Assembly: GCA_018061585.1 (NCBI GenBank)
Contig: JAGOTU010000049.1
Location: forward strand, 1 to 6,699
DNA: 6,699 nt
Direction of reading: 5' to 3'
Source: Minisyncoccota bacterium
Lineage (GTDB): Bacteria; Patescibacteriota; Minisyncoccia; Phycocordibacterales; UBA2100
Numbering within the stretch: the stretch's first letter is position 1; each line of letters starts with the position of its first letter. Shown one piece after another: positions 5,144 through 6,699 of this stretch. The notes under the pieces were generated by a model, which made no database searches, had not been told where the DNA came from, and was given only the letters and a program-made list of their open reading frames with translations. The translations under genes and the position numbers were made by a program.

Positions 5144-5924
5144 ACTGTTTGAGACCGAGGCCTTTCCTAATTAGATACCAATTAATGGCAATTAGCACGA
5201 CGGTCAGCCCCGCGAGCACTGCGACCGAGATCCATACGGAGATGTCGGCGATACCAAGGAATCCGTAGCGGAATCCGTTGATGAGATAGAAGATCGGGTT
5301 CACGAACGTCACGTATTGGGCAAGTTCCGGCAGGGTGTGTACGGAGTAGAATACTCCACCGAGATATACAAGCGGCGTGAGCACGAAGGTCGGCACGATG
5401 TTGATACCGTCGATCGATTTGGCGTATACGCCGTTCACGAGCCCTGCGAGCGCGAATACGACAGCGGTCATGATCGCGAACGAGAGGATAACCAGCAGAT
5501 TATATATAGCGAGATCCAATCCCGTAAAGAAGAGCGAAACAAGCATAACGAGGAAGCCGACGAGTACGCCGCGTATCACACCTCCGGCTACAAAGCCCGC
5601 GATGATCAGCCATGGTGGCATCGGGGATACCAGCATCTCGTCGATCGAGCGCATGAAGAATTTCGACTGGAAGAATGTGAAGGATGAATTGGAGTATGCA
5701 CTCGTTACTATGGCGAGCATCACGAGGCCGGGGACCACGAAGCTCATGTAGTCTACTCCCTGCATCTCGCCGATCCTTGAGCCGAGAACTGTTCCGAAGA
5801 CCAAGAAATACAGCACAGAGGTGACAATGGACGGGAGGAAGGTCTGTGCCCAAATACGGAAGATGCGTATAACATCCTTGCGGAGCATGGTGTAGAACGC
5901 GATCCATTTGCGTGAGTTGTCCAT
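5142..5924 (-). CDS. ABC-2 type transporter permease
   Basis: The membrane half of an ABC exporter, in the cytoplasmic membrane. The 260 residues give six hydrophobic segments, at about 28-48, 59-79, 104-133, 139-166, 176-193 and 228-252. A cytosolic N-terminus bears the amphipathic KDVIRIFRIW stretch typical of ABC-2 permeases. The region FMRSIDEMLVSPMPPW (90-105) is the family's coupling segment, and LTPLVYLGGVFYSVHTLP (182-199) with FVNPIFYLINGFRYGFLG (207-224) is the classic ABC-2 C-terminal signature. Length is standard for the YadH-like branch. It starts three bases after the ATPase stop with no clear Shine-Dalgarno, so it is probably translationally coupled. The substrate (drug, lipid or polysaccharide) cannot be told; the small permease plus single ATPase arrangement suits drug/lipid exporters. 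Confidence 0.92.
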   Translation of the reverse strand: MDNSRKWIAFYTMLRKDVIRIFRIWAQTFLPSIVTSVLYFLVFGTVLGSRIGEMQGVDYMSFVVPGLVMLAIVTSAYSNSSFTFFQSKFFMRSIDEMLVSPMPPWLIIAGFVAGGVIRGVLVGFLVMLVSLFFTGLDLAIYNLLVILSFAIMTAVVFALAGLVNGVYAKSIDGINIVPTFVLTPLVYLGGVFYSVHTLPELAQYVTFVNPIFYLINGFRYGFLGIADISVWISVAVLAGLTVVLIAINWYLIRKGLGLKQ

Positions 5925-5927
5925 AAT

Positions 5928-6699
5928 TTATTGGTTGTCTGGTGTTTCGGACGTGAGTTTAAGGAAGACCTCTTCGAGTCGCCCGCCACGGTAACCGTCC
6001 TTCGAGGTGTCAGAATCCGAGTTCATGGCAAGGATCTCATCCATCGTTCCGTTGGCGACTATCTCGCCTTTGCGGATGATCGCAACGTGCTTTGCGAGCT
6101 GCTCAGCTTCTTCGAGGTAGTGGGTCGTGAGAAGGATCGTGAGTCCTTCCGAAGTGAGCTTCTTAAGGTAATCCCACATGCCGCGTCGGAGCTCAACATC
6201 CACCCCAGCGGTCGGTTCATCGAGCACGAGGAATTTTGGAGAATGGATAAGTGCGCGTGCGATCATGAGTCGTCGCTTCATTCCGCCTGAGAGCTGCATA
6301 CCGGTGTCGTTCATCTTATCTCCGAGTCCGAGATCTTTGAGAAGCTGCTCGGCACGAGGTACCGCAACTGATCGCGGGATCCCGTAGTACCCACCCTGAT
6401 TGATCACAACATCGATAATTTTCTCGAATGGGTTGAAGTTGATCTCCTGGCCGACGAGACCTATATATGTCTTTGCGATCTCCGGCTCCTTATCAATATC
6501 GTGACCGAAGACCTCTACCGTCCCGCTCGTCTTATTCACGAGTCCGGTCGATATCCCGATGATCGTCGTTTTTCCTGCGCCATTGGGGCCCAGAAGTGCG
6601 AAGAAATCGCCCTCCGGGATGTCGAGCGTAACGCCCTTGAGCGCGACGGTACCGTTGCTGTAGGTCTTTACCAGTGCCTGTATAGAGAGGGCTGAAGAC
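5928..6699 (-). CDS. ABC transporter ATP-binding protein (5' end beyond the window)
   Basis: The nucleotide-binding half of the ABC-2 exporter. 256 residues are visible and the frame is open to the right edge; probably only a few N-terminal residues are missing, since ALSIQALVKTY begins at the third visible residue. Counting visible residues: Walker A GPNGAGKTT (37-45), Q-loop Gln84 (VGQEINFNPFEK), signature LSGGM (136-140), Walker B FLVLDEP (156-162), D-loop AGVD (164-167) and switch His193 (TTHYLEEAEQL). All catalytic elements are intact. The C-terminus GGRLEEVFLKLTSE (238-251) is the usual ending for multidrug-type ABC-2 ATPases. The GTG at 6539 is internal, a Val before the NKTSG segment, and would remove Walker A, so it is not the start. 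The permease follows after three bases. Confidence 0.95.
   Translation of the reverse strand, partial: SSALSIQALVKTYSNGTVALKGVTLDIPEGDFFALLGPNGAGKTTIIGISTGLVNKTSGTVEVFGHDIDKEPEIAKTYIGLVGQEINFNPFEKIIDVVINQGGYYGIPRSVAVPRAEQLLKDLGLGDKMNDTGMQLSGGMKRRLMIARALIHSPKFLVLDEPTAGVDVELRRGMWDYLKKLTSEGLTILLTTHYLEEAEQLAKHVAIIRKGEIVANGTMDEILAMNSDSDTSKDGYRGGRLEEVFLKLTSETPDNQ

Noticed and set aside
6537..6539. GTG as the start of the ABC ATPase
   Set aside because: The frame continues upstream through an intact Walker A to the window edge, so the gene is cut by the edge rather than starting here.
1..6699. Defence system, prophage, insertion sequence or CRISPR array
   Set aside because: No transposase, integrase, nuclease, repeat-spacer pattern or terminal inverted repeats were seen; all sizeable genes fit metabolic or transport families.

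Overview
The window looks like chromosome from a small-genome bacterium, most likely of the Patescibacteria/CPR type. This is an inference: there is no rRNA or other marker gene. It rests on the very compact layout, on an ATP-grasp protein and an N-terminal HAGY-type domain of kinds I associate with those genomes, and on several genes with no Shine-Dalgarno sequence and a -10 box about 6-7 nt from the ATG (apparent leaderless transcripts). I see no mobile element, CRISPR array, tRNA or rRNA.

Layout, left to right. (1) 1-907, minus strand: a HxGH-type cytidylyl/adenylyltransferase (230-907), with a second gene overlapping its 3' end and running off the left edge (1-258). (2) 908-1052: divergent intergenic region with promoters on both sides and a 10-bp palindrome. 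(3) 1053-1622, plus strand: dihydrofolate reductase. (4) 1623-1669: a strong hairpin terminator between convergent genes. (5) 1670-4110, minus strand: a YclM-like aspartate kinase downstream of a cyanophycin-synthetase-like ATP-grasp ligase. (6) 4111-4153: a 43-bp divergent promoter region with overlapping promoters. (7) 4154-4681, plus strand: a small P-loop ATPase/kinase of the AAA_28 (NadR/TTD14-like) kind. (8) 4682-4857: non-coding, with a bulged hairpin and a rho-independent terminator. (9) 4858-6699, minus strand: an ABC-2 export operon of ATPase (cut by the right edge), permease and a small hypothetical protein.

Functionally the window mixes nucleotide/folate metabolism (DHFR; possibly a dCMP-deaminase-like protein at the left edge), activated-intermediate chemistry (nucleotidyltransferase, aspartate kinase, ATP-grasp ligase, P-loop kinase) and an exporter. 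The genes resemble known families and I find no convincing new defence or mobile system. The most interesting signals are regulatory: near-identical leaderless promoter architecture at two genes, a very compact promoter pair that probably cannot fire in both directions at once, and a structured non-coding stretch at 4682-4858. Substrates of the ATP-grasp and P-loop enzymes cannot be read from the sequence.
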